Origin: Algoriphagus faecimaris
Lineage (GTDB): Bacteria; Bacteroidota; Bacteroidia; Cytophagales; Cyclobacteriaceae
DNA length: 59,409 nucleotides
Assembly: GCF_900101705.1 (NCBI RefSeq)
Contig: NZ_FNAC01000026.1
Coordinates: 4,002-63,410, forward strand
Direction: 5' to 3'
The translations under genes and the position numbers were made by a program. The notes under the pieces were generated by a model. It searched no databases. It saw nothing but the letters and a program-made list of their open reading frames with translations, and had not been told where the DNA came from. Shown piece by piece: positions 8,642 through 15,999 of this stretch. The first letter of the stretch is position 1; every line of letters begins with the position of its first letter.

Positions 8642-8926
8642 ATGGAAAAAAAGCCAAAAATATCAGAAGAAGAGCTAGATAGAATTATAGAAATGGCCTG
8701 GGAAGATCGAACTCCCTTTGAGGCTATTGAGGCTCAGTTTGGAGTTTCCGAATCACAGGTTATCGAGCTGATGCGAAGAGAGATGAAGAGGAGTAGTTTT
8801 AAAATGTGGAGAGCGAGGGTTCAGGGCAGAAAAACCAAGCATTTGCAAAAAAGTCCTAAAGACATGGATCGATTTCATTGTAGCCGACAAAAAGGGATTA
8901 GTTTAAATAAGATTTCCAAACGATAA
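8642..8926 (+). CDS. TIGR03643 family protein
   Basis: This basic protein has about 94 residues. Its N-terminal half matches the TIGR03643 pattern: [21 protein letters not shown], then [18 protein letters not shown] and [16 protein letters not shown]. The middle reads like a small helix-turn-helix ([19 protein letters not shown]), suggesting nucleic-acid binding, but no function is established. The ATG at 8642 is preferred; a TTG at 8633 would add three residues. It is divergent from the photolyase, and families TIGR03643, DUF2256 and photolyase recur together in other genomes. Confidence 0.85.
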   Translation: MEKKPKISEEELDRIIEMAWEDRTPFEAIEAQFGVSESQVIELMRREMKRSSFKMWRARVQGRKTKHLQKSPKDMDRFHCSRQKGISLNKISKR

Positions 8927-9011
8927 TAAGGTCTAGCTCAATTTACAAATCCACTCAAAGCAGTTTTAGCCAAACTTGAAAAGAAGTGGGTGGTTAGGTT
9001 TTCGTGCAGAT

Positions 9012-9174
9012 AAGGTTGTCTCATAAAACGCTCTAGTGTTAGTTAGAGCAACTTACCAACGGGAGCTGAGCAGTATAAAGGCCTTTTATGTCGTTTTAGC
9101 CTATATTTCCTTTTTGAGACTCTTGTCTTACAAGTACTCAATGTGACAAACTTCACTTTTGAAACAGCCTCTTA
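9012..9174. mobile_element. MITE-like or IS-remnant element (low certainty)
   Basis: The ends form imperfect terminal inverted repeats: AAGGTTGTCTCATAAAAC at 9012-9029 against the complement of CTTTTGAAACAGCCTCTTA at 9156-9174. The shared core is GG(C/T)TGT(C/T)TCA-AAA. The 163-bp body holds no reading frame. GGCTGTTTCA-type ends are common for Bacteroidota insertion sequences, so this may be a non-autonomous derivative. It lies in the 800-bp gap between the TIGR03643 and rhodanese genes, immediately left of repeat copy 2. Confidence 0.35.
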
Positions 9175-9189
9175 AAATGGTTCTACCCA

Positions 9190-9645
9190 TAATTTAATGA
9201 AAATACAAGTTTAGTCCGCAATTCTAATTTGATAAATTTATTAATGAATAGGCTAGTCTTTCCACTTGGTAAATGACCTTATAATTTTTTTTTGCTTTTT
9301 CAGGCGAGGCGAGTTAGGTAAAAAATGATTTGGCCTAAACTGAAAAGCTTGGCTTGATCTTAAGCTGTTTAAAACTTTTTTATTTGATACTTTTGAAGAC
9401 CAAAAGTATCCAAAAGTCTTGGCCCCGTTCTTTTCTTTCCGCTGGTGACGTTTTCTATTTTATGAAAACCTAGTGCACAGCGGAATTTTGTCATGCTTTG
9501 CCACCCTAAAAATGACTGGGTCTCTCTCGATACCTCGCGAGCCAAGTCATTTTCTTAACGGGTTTGCAAAGCACTCCAAAACCGAAAATCCCGAAGGGCC
9601 ACATTACCGAAAGACTCCAGTCAAATTCAAACTATTTCGTTGGTA
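9190..9645. repeat. Structured ~455-bp dispersed repeat, copy 2
   Basis: This is the second copy of the element at 1718-2172, in the same orientation and of nearly identical length. The stem GATACTTTTG/CAAAAGTATC is at 9386-9410, and the TTCCGCTG/CAGCGGAA and nested AAAATGACT/AGTCATTTT pairs are also kept. At the tip of the nested hairpin copy 1 has CGAA...TTCG, while copy 2 has CTCG...CGAG: different bases but still complementary. A reading frame at 9473-9694 is a by-product of the repeat and is not called as a gene. Confidence 0.75.
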
Positions 9646-9723
9646 TCATCATTTACCCAATTTAATATGCTCACTTTTTAGGCCATTTAACTAAAGTCTT
9701 GATAATATCTTTTTAATAGGGTT

Positions 9724-10059
9724 TTATACGGTTTCGAAAGGCCATCTCATGATGCCACCGGCCATATTTTTACAATTTTCAAAACCCATGTCTGCCATGA
9801 TTTCACAAGCCTGTCCGCTTCTATTGCCACTGCGGCAATAAATAAGGTAGGTCTTGTCTTTTGGTAGGTTTTGTACCTGCTTCGCGAAATCCCTCGACAT
9901 GATATCGATGTTTCTCGCTCCTCGGATTTTTCCTCCGGCAAACTCGCCCGCTGTTCTGACGTCGATGACTACCGTGTTGGGCTGAAGCATTAAGTTGTGG
10001 AATTCTCCTACGGGAATGTCCTCGTAGTTTTTTGGTTTTGATTTAAAGAAGTCAAACAT
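9724..10059 (-). CDS. Rhodanese-like domain protein (single-domain sulfurtransferase)
   Basis: The 111-residue protein is a single cytoplasmic rhodanese domain. It has the VVIDVRTAGEFAGGKIRGARNI motif (about residues 30-51) and an active-site loop CRSGNR starting at Cys75. The Cys carries a persulfide and passes sulfane sulfur between donors and acceptors. The gene lies in the sulfide island with a TauE-type exporter and a sulfide:quinone oxidoreductase; it probably handles the persulfide produced there. It has its own promoter with a CRP-type operator at 10122-10135. Confidence 0.92.
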   Translation of the reverse strand: MFDFFKSKPKNYEDIPVGEFHNLMLQPNTVVIDVRTAGEFAGGKIRGARNIDIMSRDFAKQVQNLPKDKTYLIYCRSGNRSGQACEIMADMGFENCKNMAGGIMRWPFETV

Positions 10060-10091
10060 ATTTTGCTAGTGATTAATTTTAAATTCTGCTA

Positions 10092-10135
10092 CAAAATTAC
10101 CTGCTCGACTGACTAAAATCAGTAATAAATGTCAC
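10092..10135 (-). promoter_or_regulatory. Rhodanese promoter with CRP-type operator
   Basis: On the minus strand the operator reads GTGACATTTATTAC (10122-10135), which is GTGA-N6-TTAC. After 22 bp comes the -7 box TAATTTTG (10092-10099), 32 bp before the rhodanese start. The operator centre would lie near -42, the class II activator position. The same layout recurs at tauE, the crp-like gene and sqr. Confidence 0.65.
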
Positions 10136-10140
10136 AGGCC

Positions 10141-10398
10141 TTAAGCAGCAGGTTTGACTTTTCGTTTAATCTCTAAAACGGATAATCGAAGGAGTAGAAT
10201 CCAAGGGAAACCATGAAAAAGAAGGTCCCCCCAATCCAACCACTGCATCCCCACGGCACCGCCTGCTACCCATTTTATTTTGCCCCAAATATGAGGTTCT
10301 GGGAAAAAGGGAGCAAGCCCCAAAGTCAGGGAAAGCATCAGTACTGTAGTCCAATTATTTAATGGATTAAGCGATTTTAAGCTTTCTTTTTCAGCCAT
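10141..10398 (-). CDS. Small two-helix membrane protein in the sulfide operon
   Basis: The 85-residue product has a hydrophobic helix at about residues 15-31 and a second amphipathic/hydrophobic part at about 43-75, ending with a basic tail (EIKRKVKP). It recalls the small DUF2892-type proteins often found with rhodaneses, but the match is not certain. Its start overlaps the 3' end of the hydroxylase gene by 22 bp, so translation is probably coupled. It is the last gene of the tauE-hydroxylase operon. Function unknown. Confidence 0.65.
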   Translation of the reverse strand: MAEKESLKSLNPLNNWTTVLMLSLTLGLAPFFPEPHIWGKIKWVAGGAVGMQWLDWGDLLFHGFPWILLLRLSVLEIKRKVKPAA

Positions 10399-11255
10399 GG
10401 ATAGGTGATTTGTGACCAGAAGGTCTGAGGAAATTCTTCTACTTTATCAAAACCCAAGGGTTCGTTTTCTCCATCATGAGGGATATAGGCCGTACCGAAT
10501 AGATAATCCCAAAGACTGAGAGTGATTCCATAATTGACTCCATGCCGCTTATCCGAAGGCAAGTTTTTCACATGGTGCCAAGTGTGCATGATAGGGTTAT
10601 TCAAAATATATTTCAATGGCCCGTAGGTAATCTTCAGGTTGGCATGATTGAGGTGTCCGATCGCAATTGTGAAGATGTGAAGGATAAAGAAATCATCCAA
10701 TCCAAAACCAATCATCGCCAGAGGAAGGTACTGTACCGACTTGTAGACAATGGTCTCCATCCAATGATAGCGTAGGTGAGCAGCAAAGCCCATTTGCTCC
10801 ACTGAGTGGTGGACTTTGTGAAATTCCCAAAGCCAAGGTACTCGATGAAGCATGCGGTGTACATTCCACTGAATAAAATCAGCCAAAATGAACATCAGCA
10901 GAAACTGTCCCCAGATCGGCCAGGTATTAATTTGAATTGCCACTACATTGGTGATCCCGAAAACTCCCAAGAAGTCATTAAACAGCTCTACAAAGACATT
11001 GGAGAGGGCATTGTAAAGGATTAGGGAAAACAGGAAGAAATTGAAGAACATATAAAACACATCCAACCAAAAATCCTTTCGGAAGATAGGTTGACTCTTT
11101 CTCCAAGGCACGATCACTTCCAGAGCAAAAACAACTACCGAAAGTCCAATCAACCAATAGAAATAGTTTTGCCATGATGGGTAGAGAATCTCTGAGGTCA
11201 GGTAATTCCAATACCCATAATAGCCGTCTAGAATGATTTTAATATACTTTTCCAA
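10377..11255 (-). CDS. Sterol desaturase/fatty acid hydroxylase superfamily protein
   Basis: This 292-residue integral membrane protein has the di-iron histidine clusters of the family: HRMLH, HKVHH (both about residues 132-149), HLNHAN (about 198-203) and HTWHH (about 226-230). These bind two irons that activate O2 to hydroxylate or desaturate a lipid. About four membrane helices surround the clusters. The substrate is unknown. Being second in an operon behind a sulfite/thiosulfate-type exporter is unusual; it may modify a membrane lipid or sulfur-containing lipid during sulfide exposure (inference). Confidence 0.88.
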   Translation of the reverse strand: MEKYIKIILDGYYGYWNYLTSEILYPSWQNYFYWLIGLSVVVFALEVIVPWRKSQPIFRKDFWLDVFYMFFNFFLFSLILYNALSNVFVELFNDFLGVFGITNVVAIQINTWPIWGQFLLMFILADFIQWNVHRMLHRVPWLWEFHKVHHSVEQMGFAAHLRYHWMETIVYKSVQYLPLAMIGFGLDDFFILHIFTIAIGHLNHANLKITYGPLKYILNNPIMHTWHHVKNLPSDKRHGVNYGITLSLWDYLFGTAYIPHDGENEPLGFDKVEEFPQTFWSQITYPWLKKKA

Positions 11256-11267
11256 TTTATTAAATGA

Positions 11268-12074
11268 TTAAAGCGCCATCAACTCTTTGGTGATGATGTA
11301 GATCCCCATGATGAGAACAAACCAACCGAACCCTTTTTTGAGAACCTTATCATTGATTTTTTTCGAAAGCGCACTACCTATGAATATACCTACTACGGAA
11401 AGGCCCGTGAAAATGATTAGCATTTGCCAATCGATGGTTTGATTACCTAAGTCACCTAAAAATCCGATTAGAGATTTTGCAGCGATGATGAGTAATGAAG
11501 TACCAACTGCCATTTTCATAGGAAGTTTAGCCAAAAGCACTAAAGCTGGAATAATTAAAAATCCTCCACCTGCACCAACTATACCTGTAATCACCCCTAC
11601 AACCGAACCTTCAACTGCAATCAGGGGAATATTAAATTTCACTTCGCCTTCACCCTCCACTTCGACCTTTTTCTTGTCCTTGATCATAGAATACGAAGCA
11701 GCGAGCATGATTAAAGCAAAAAATACCATGATGCCTATGTTTTTTGAAATCGCTACATCTCCTAAAGAGAAAAGCGGATCAGGCAGCCAAGGGACCAAAA
11801 ATTTACGCGTAAGGAAAACAGCAATAAATGAAGGGATAGCAAATACCAATGCTGTTTTGTAATCTACTTTTCCTTGCTTCATGTAGTTTCCTGCACCTAC
11901 TAGGGAGGTAGCTCCTACTACAAATAAAGAATAAGCCGTAGCCAAAACCGGATCTACATCAAGAATATAAACGAGAACCGGTACTGTGAGGATAGAACCT
12001 CCACCGCCAATAAGCCCTAAGCTTACACCAATTATAATTGCGGCTGCATATCCAATTAGGATGATGATGTCCAT
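11268..12074 (-). CDS. TauE/SafE family sulfite or sulfur-compound exporter
   Basis: The 268-residue membrane protein has about eight helices arranged as two similar halves. Each half begins with the family's Gly-rich motif: GVSLGLIGGGGSILTVPVLV near residue 16 and GVITGIVGAGGGFLIIPALV near residue 155. Members export sulfite, sulfoacetate or thiosulfate. Here it probably removes sulfite or thiosulfate made during sulfide oxidation. It is the first gene of an operon with the hydroxylase (12-bp gap) and the small membrane protein, and it is preceded by a CRP-type operator. Confidence 0.9.
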   Translation of the reverse strand: MDIIILIGYAAAIIIGVSLGLIGGGGSILTVPVLVYILDVDPVLATAYSLFVVGATSLVGAGNYMKQGKVDYKTALVFAIPSFIAVFLTRKFLVPWLPDPLFSLGDVAISKNIGIMVFFALIMLAASYSMIKDKKKVEVEGEGEVKFNIPLIAVEGSVVGVITGIVGAGGGFLIIPALVLLAKLPMKMAVGTSLLIIAAKSLIGFLGDLGNQTIDWQMLIIFTGLSVVGIFIGSALSKKINDKVLKKGFGWFVLIMGIYIITKELMAL

Positions 12075-12101
12075 AATTTCAAATTTAATTTTTTTACCTC
12101 A

Positions 12102-12146
12102 CAAAAGTACCTTCTTGTCTCTAGCCTTAGCAGTAACAATTGTCAC
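12102..12146 (-). promoter_or_regulatory. tauE operon promoter with CRP-type operator
   Basis: The minus strand reads GTGACAATTGTTAC at 12133-12146, a near-perfect palindrome. After 23 bp comes the -7 box TACTTTTG (12102-12109), 27 bp before the tauE start. Operator type and spacing match those of rhodanese, crp-like and sqr. Confidence 0.65.
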
Positions 12147-12188
12147 ATGAGAGGAAGAAGGGAGTTTGAAATCAGAAAGCTGAAAAAG

Positions 12189-12235
12189 TGGGAGGTTGGG
12201 AAGTTGGGAGGTTTGGAAGTTGGGAAGTTGGGAAG
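12189..12235 (+). repeat. Tandem G-rich tract with quadruplex potential
   Basis: Repeats of GTTGGGAA or GTTGGGAG give five GGG runs (12190, 12198, 12206, 12222 and 12230) separated by 5-13 nt. The strand could fold into a G-quadruplex. It lies upstream of the tauE promoter in a 410-bp gene-free stretch. A reading frame on the other strand over this region is low-complexity and not called. Confidence 0.6.
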
Positions 12236-12390
12236 ATGTACAATTTGTCTTTGCTCTGTCTGATTATCATGCCAATAAAGTAGAAGGGTGGTCATCAAAA
12301 TGAAAGAAATGGTTTGGGATTGGGGAATTGATGGGAAATGCGATGGAGTATTGAGGTACAAAAAGTTAAGGGTTAAAAGGTAGATTGGGG

Positions 12391-12453
12391 TAAAAAATGT
12401 TCCAGGCTCTGGGTTCAAGGTTTCCGCCATAGCGGGCAAGTAGGGTTGGGTAA
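12391..12453. repeat. Fragment of the dispersed repeat seen at the left edge
   Basis: The segment shares TCTGGGTTCAAGGTTTCCG, GCGGGCAAG and GGGTTGGG with the blocks at 24-82 and 328-392. It is a short diverged copy with no coding content. Confidence 0.5.
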
Positions 12454-12559
12454 CCGATGAAATCAGATTTTATAATCAGATCAAAGGTTTACCAATGCCT
12501 TAGGCTTTTCTGTGATCACTAAGCCCGCATGGCCGATAATGTAGTCCCTAATCTGGCAT

Positions 12560-13363
12560 TTAAACCATAATCAAAAGCGGTACTCTGGAATGATAGGCCA
12601 TTTCTAGGGATTGACTTTTTGACCAGAACTGATCCCAGAGCCCCATATGATTATGGCACATCACTAGCAATATATCCTCTTCTTCCTCGAGAAACTGTTC
12701 AAAGCCTTCATCCACTTTTTGAGAAGATTTTTTATGAAAAAGGGTGGGTGATTTTGGATAGTTATCTTCCAAGTACTTTTGAATTCCCAGCGTTAAAAGC
12801 TTTTCTCTAAAATCTCCTTTCGTCTCAATATGTAATACTTCAAAGCTAAAAAACCAATTGACCGCACGCTGATACACCCAATCCACAAAGTCCTCTTCAT
12901 GGTTGGCAAATTCCAATGCTATAACCATTCGTCTGATCCCCGTGATATCTATCCCAATTGGAACCAATAAAACTGGAACAGAAGACTCCTTGATCAAATT
13001 TGCCGCAGTAGATCCTACAATCACCTTTCTCATCCCGCTAGCCCCTTTGGTCCCCATTACGATCATGTCTACATCTTCCTCTTCTGCTATTTTGGCCAGC
13101 GTAATGGAGGGAGTACCTTCTTTGACAAGGGTTTTAATTTTAATCTGATCAGTACTGTATTTGGACTGGAGTTCCTTCATCATTTTTTCAGAATCCTTAT
13201 ATATGCTGTCCAATGCCAAAGCGGCCTGTGATGCAAAATCATAAATGATTTCTACCACATGAACCAAAATCAATTGATGATTTTGATCCTTATTAAGATT
13301 TAGGGCAAACTGAAGTGCTTTTTCGGAATTTTCTGAAAAGTCGAGTGGAATAAGAATTTTCAT
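12560..13363 (-). CDS. Universal stress protein, two UspA domains
   Basis: The 267-residue protein opens with the UspA start KILIPLDFSENSEKALQFAL. The first domain has the ATP-binding pattern G-2x-G-9x-G-S (GTKGASGMRKVIVGSTAANLI, about residues 105-125). The second domain (from about residue 140) lacks a clear nucleotide loop and is probably structural. Such tandem Usp proteins are common in Bacteroidota and are linked to stress survival. It sits between the tauE operon and the Crp/Fnr gene on the same strand. No CRP-type operator is seen upstream, so membership of the sulfide regulon is not supported. Confidence 0.9.
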   Translation of the reverse strand: MKILIPLDFSENSEKALQFALNLNKDQNHQLILVHVVEIIYDFASQAALALDSIYKDSEKMMKELQSKYSTDQIKIKTLVKEGTPSITLAKIAEEEDVDMIVMGTKGASGMRKVIVGSTAANLIKESSVPVLLVPIGIDITGIRRMVIALEFANHEEDFVDWVYQRAVNWFFSFEVLHIETKGDFREKLLTLGIQKYLEDNYPKSPTLFHKKSSQKVDEGFEQFLEEEEDILLVMCHNHMGLWDQFWSKSQSLEMAYHSRVPLLIMV

Positions 13364-13497
13364 AAGTAATAGGATTATTTACTACTAAAATACAGCTTAA
13401 AGTAACAAGAAGGTAGATGAATGGTCTATTCTTCAAATTATTTCTAGCATTTAATCCCCCATCCAAATGATGGCTTTTTAACAAATAAGCTTTATCC

Positions 13498-14154
13498 TCA
13501 CTTGCTTATCAACTCTTCGAAATCATCACGAATGTAAATCACATTTCTTCCCAGTTCTATCCATTTCTTTTTCTCGAGTTGCTTGAGCAGACGCGAGATC
13601 ACCTCTCTGGAAGTCCCCAATTCGTTGGCAATTTCCTGATGTGTGGTATTGAGCTCGTTGGTTTTATGCTGTTTCATTTTTGTGACGATATAGCGCATCA
13701 ATCTCTCGTCCATTCTCTTGAATGCTACGGCATCCAGGGCAATCAGCATCTCCTGAAATCTGCTTTGATAGGTAGATGAAACAAAATCTTTCCACTGTTT
13801 AAACTCATCCGAAAGTTGCTCATGTACAGCTACAGGAATAGATATCAAGGTAGTTGGGTCCTCTACAATGGCTTTGATTTCCGAGGGTTTGGAGGCTGAG
13901 CAGCAAGTGAGTGAAAGCGCACAAGTCTCCCCCGCGTCCAGGTAATAGAGAAACAGCTCTTTGCCATCTTCGTCCATACGCATGATCTTAATGGAGCCCT
14001 CCAGTACAATAGGCACCATCTTGATGAATTTCCCCGGTTCCATTAAGATTTTTCCAGGTTCCAATTTTAAAATCTGCCCTTTTTCTAAGATTGCCTCCAG
14101 CAATTTCGGGTCAGTGAAATTAGGCAATGCGTTTTTGAGTTCTTCTGTTGTCAT
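13498..14154 (-). CDS. Crp/Fnr family regulator, predicted controller of the sulfide regulon
   Basis: From the ATG at 14154 the protein has 218 residues: a cNMP-binding-type beta barrel (about 25-115), a dimer helix (about 120-150) and a winged helix. The recognition helix is SREVISRLL (about 182-190), with the same R-E-xxx-R as E. coli CRP, whose half-site is TGTGA. The sensor domain has Cys78 and an adjacent pair Cys84-Cys85 (ETCALSLTCCS), not the N-terminal FNR cluster, so a thiol or persulfide signal is plausible (inference). The longer frame to 14295 would run over the operator at 14203-14216 and is rejected. Matching operators occur at its own promoter, sqr, tauE and rhodanese. Confidence 0.9.
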   Translation of the reverse strand: MTTEELKNALPNFTDPKLLEAILEKGQILKLEPGKILMEPGKFIKMVPIVLEGSIKIMRMDEDGKELFLYYLDAGETCALSLTCCSASKPSEIKAIVEDPTTLISIPVAVHEQLSDEFKQWKDFVSSTYQSRFQEMLIALDAVAFKRMDERLMRYIVTKMKQHKTNELNTTHQEIANELGTSREVISRLLKQLEKKKWIELGRNVIYIRDDFEELISK

Positions 14155-14172
14155 TTTAGATTTAAAAAGCAG

Positions 14173-14216
14173 CGAAACTAAATTTACATGAATGTGAAAA
14201 TAGTGATAATTATCAC
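14173..14216 (-). promoter_or_regulatory. Autoregulatory promoter of the Crp/Fnr gene
   Basis: GTGATAATTATCAC at 14203-14216 is a perfect 14-bp palindrome (GTGA-N6-TCAC). The minus strand continues for 22 bp to TAGTTTCG (14173-14180), a -7 box with one mismatch, 19 bp before the regulator start. This suggests autoregulation. Confidence 0.65.
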
Positions 14217-14389
14217 AAAGGGGATTTTTTAAATTGTAAATTATCCATGCTTTGGTGCTTTTGACAGAAAGTATTGCTTGCCTAGTAATTGACATTGATT
14301 GGCTTATCCTTCACAAATACAGTACTGCAGCAAATAATTTTTGCCAAAAATCATAAATTCAGAAGAATTGTGAATCTAAAATTAATAAG

Positions 14390-14433
14390 GTGATGAATGT
14401 CACCAAAAAACCATTTAGTAGCTAGTACCTTTT
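14390..14433 (+). promoter_or_regulatory. sqr promoter with CRP-type operator
   Basis: GTGATGAATGTCAC at 14390-14403 (flanked by G and C, giving a 16-bp symmetric site) is followed after 22 bp by TACCTTTT (14426-14433), a -7 box with one mismatch. Transcription from here would give a 5' leader of about 160 nt before the sqr start at 14600. No other feature is recognised in that leader. Confidence 0.6.
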
Positions 14434-14599
14434 CCTTCTCTAAAAAATCAGACAAAACTAAAGTCTGAAAAAAGAAAGTTGGTGGATTGTATAGGGTGAC
14501 TCCCTGACATCTGTAGTCCAGTTCCAAAATACGTTTGGAGCAAAAAATCCCGACTTTGATTGAATTATTTATCGGCCTTTAAGAAATAATTACAACCCT

Positions 14600-15865
14600 A
14601 TGAAACATTATCAAATTTTAATTATCGGTGGTGGAACTGCCGGAATTACCGTAGCTGCGCAGCTTAAGCGCAAAGATAAAAATCTCAACATTGCTATTAT
14701 TGAGCCTTCGGATAAGCATTACTATCAGCCTGCATGGACCTTGGTGGGTGCAGGTACTTTTGACTTTAAAGACACCGAAAGAAATGAAGCCGATTACATT
14801 CCGGAGGGGGTGGAGTGGATCAAAGACAAAGCCACTGATATCCGACCCGAGTCCAATCAAGTAGCCACAGCTCAAAATGGAGACCTAGGGTACGATTATC
14901 TAGTGGTTGCCCCGGGCTTGGTCATGGCACCTGAGCTTTTGCCTGGACTTAAAGAAGCAATGGATAAAGGAGTGGTATGCAGTAATTATACAGACCCGGA
15001 GCATACTTGGGAGGTTTTGAAAAATTTCAAAGGTGGTAATGCCGTGTTCACCCAGCCTACGACCCCTATCAAATGCGGTGGGGCTCCTCAGAAAATCATG
15101 TATTTGGCGGAAGACTATTTCCGAAAAAATGGATTGAGAGACAAGACCAATGTCATTTTTGCTACTCCTGGAACCGTAATCTTTGGAGTTCCTGATTTTG
15201 CAAAGACATTAAATAAAATCATTCATGACAGAGACATTATTTTCAAGCCATTTTATGCACCCATAAAAATTGATCCAGAGAAACAGGAGATCTATTTCTC
15301 CTACAACAAGCCAGGGGATAGTGGCAATTGCGGAGTAACGGAAGGAAATCCTATCGGTGAAGAAATGACTGGGGATACCGAGATCAAGCTTCACTTTGAC
15401 ATGTTGCATTTAGCTCCGCCTCAGGCTGCGCCTAAGTTTATCCAAAACTCAGAAGTATCCATCCAAGAGGGTCCTGGCAAAGGCTGGGTAGATGTGGATA
15501 TCAACACCCTTCAGCACAAAAGATTTGGAAATATATTTGCTCTGGGTGATGTGGCCCACCTACCTACTGCAAAAACTGGGGCGGCAATCAGAAAGCAAGC
15601 TCCTGTGGTGGTAGAAAATCTCTTAAAACTACTTCAAACAGAGAAAGTAGGCACTGCTTCCTATCAAGGTTATTCCTCTTGTCCGCTTGTGACAGGCTAT
15701 GGAAAAATGGTGTTAGCAGAATTCAAATACGATAATGTGAGAGATAGTGACCCATTAATCTCAAAGTTTGTCGATACTTCCAAAGAGCAATGGAGTATGT
15801 GGCTACTGAAAAAATATGGTTTACCTTTTATGTATTGGAATTTGATGCTAAGAGGAAAAGCTTAA
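14600..15865 (+). CDS. sqr: Sulfide:quinone oxidoreductase (type II-like)
   Basis: The 421-residue flavoprotein oxidises sulfide to sulfane sulfur and passes electrons to the quinone pool at the membrane face. The FAD-binding motif is at residues 8-14 (IIGGGTAG), and a second dinucleotide region ends in NIFALGDVAHLPTAKTGAA (about 311-329). Cys159 (IKCGGAP) and Cys361 (SSCPLVTGYGKM) match the redox pair of mitochondrial-type (type II) enzymes; Cys127 and Cys244 are extra. The C-terminal amphipathic stretch (LLKKYGLPFMYWNLMLRG) would bind the membrane. It is divergent from the Crp/Fnr gene, has an operator at 14390 and is closed by the terminator at 15882. Confidence 0.9.
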   Translation: MKHYQILIIGGGTAGITVAAQLKRKDKNLNIAIIEPSDKHYYQPAWTLVGAGTFDFKDTERNEADYIPEGVEWIKDKATDIRPESNQVATAQNGDLGYDYLVVAPGLVMAPELLPGLKEAMDKGVVCSNYTDPEHTWEVLKNFKGGNAVFTQPTTPIKCGGAPQKIMYLAEDYFRKNGLRDKTNVIFATPGTVIFGVPDFAKTLNKIIHDRDIIFKPFYAPIKIDPEKQEIYFSYNKPGDSGNCGVTEGNPIGEEMTGDTEIKLHFDMLHLAPPQAAPKFIQNSEVSIQEGPGKGWVDVDINTLQHKRFGNIFALGDVAHLPTAKTGAAIRKQAPVVVENLLKLLQTEKVGTASYQGYSSCPLVTGYGKMVLAEFKYDNVRDSDPLISKFVDTSKEQWSMWLLKKYGLPFMYWNLMLRGKA

Positions 15866-15881
15866 GGATAATTTCTAAAAG

Positions 15882-15911
15882 GCCCGGCGATCGATTCGCC
15901 GGGCTTTTTTG
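15882..15911 (+). terminator. Rho-independent terminator after sqr
   Basis: A GCCCGGCGA/TCGCCGGGC stem (15882-15890 with 15896-15904) is followed by a run of T. It ends the monocistronic sqr transcript. Confidence 0.9.
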
Positions 15912-15999
15912 TTAAGACTGATCGGACAGCAAAAAATTCAGCCGTAAATTTCAACTTTTCAGTTCTGGTATTGGTTAGAATGAATGTAGATTTCAAAAG

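Noticed and set aside
9473..9694. 73-codon plus-strand frame
   Set aside because: It lies within repeat copy 2; the matching frame is not preserved in copy 1.
12187..12240. CRISPR-like array
   Set aside because: The repeats are 8-9 bp, contiguous and without spacers; no cas gene is in the window.
12143..12439. 98-codon minus-strand frame
   Set aside because: It is a translation of the G-rich tandem repeat and repeat fragment, and covers the tauE operator.
13364..13497. Sulfide-regulon operator upstream of the universal stress protein
   Set aside because: No GTRA-N6-TCAC site at the required distance from a -7 box was found.
14155..14295. Longer N-terminus for the Crp/Fnr regulator
   Set aside because: It would place the -7 box and the autoregulatory palindrome inside the coding sequence and adds no recognised domain.
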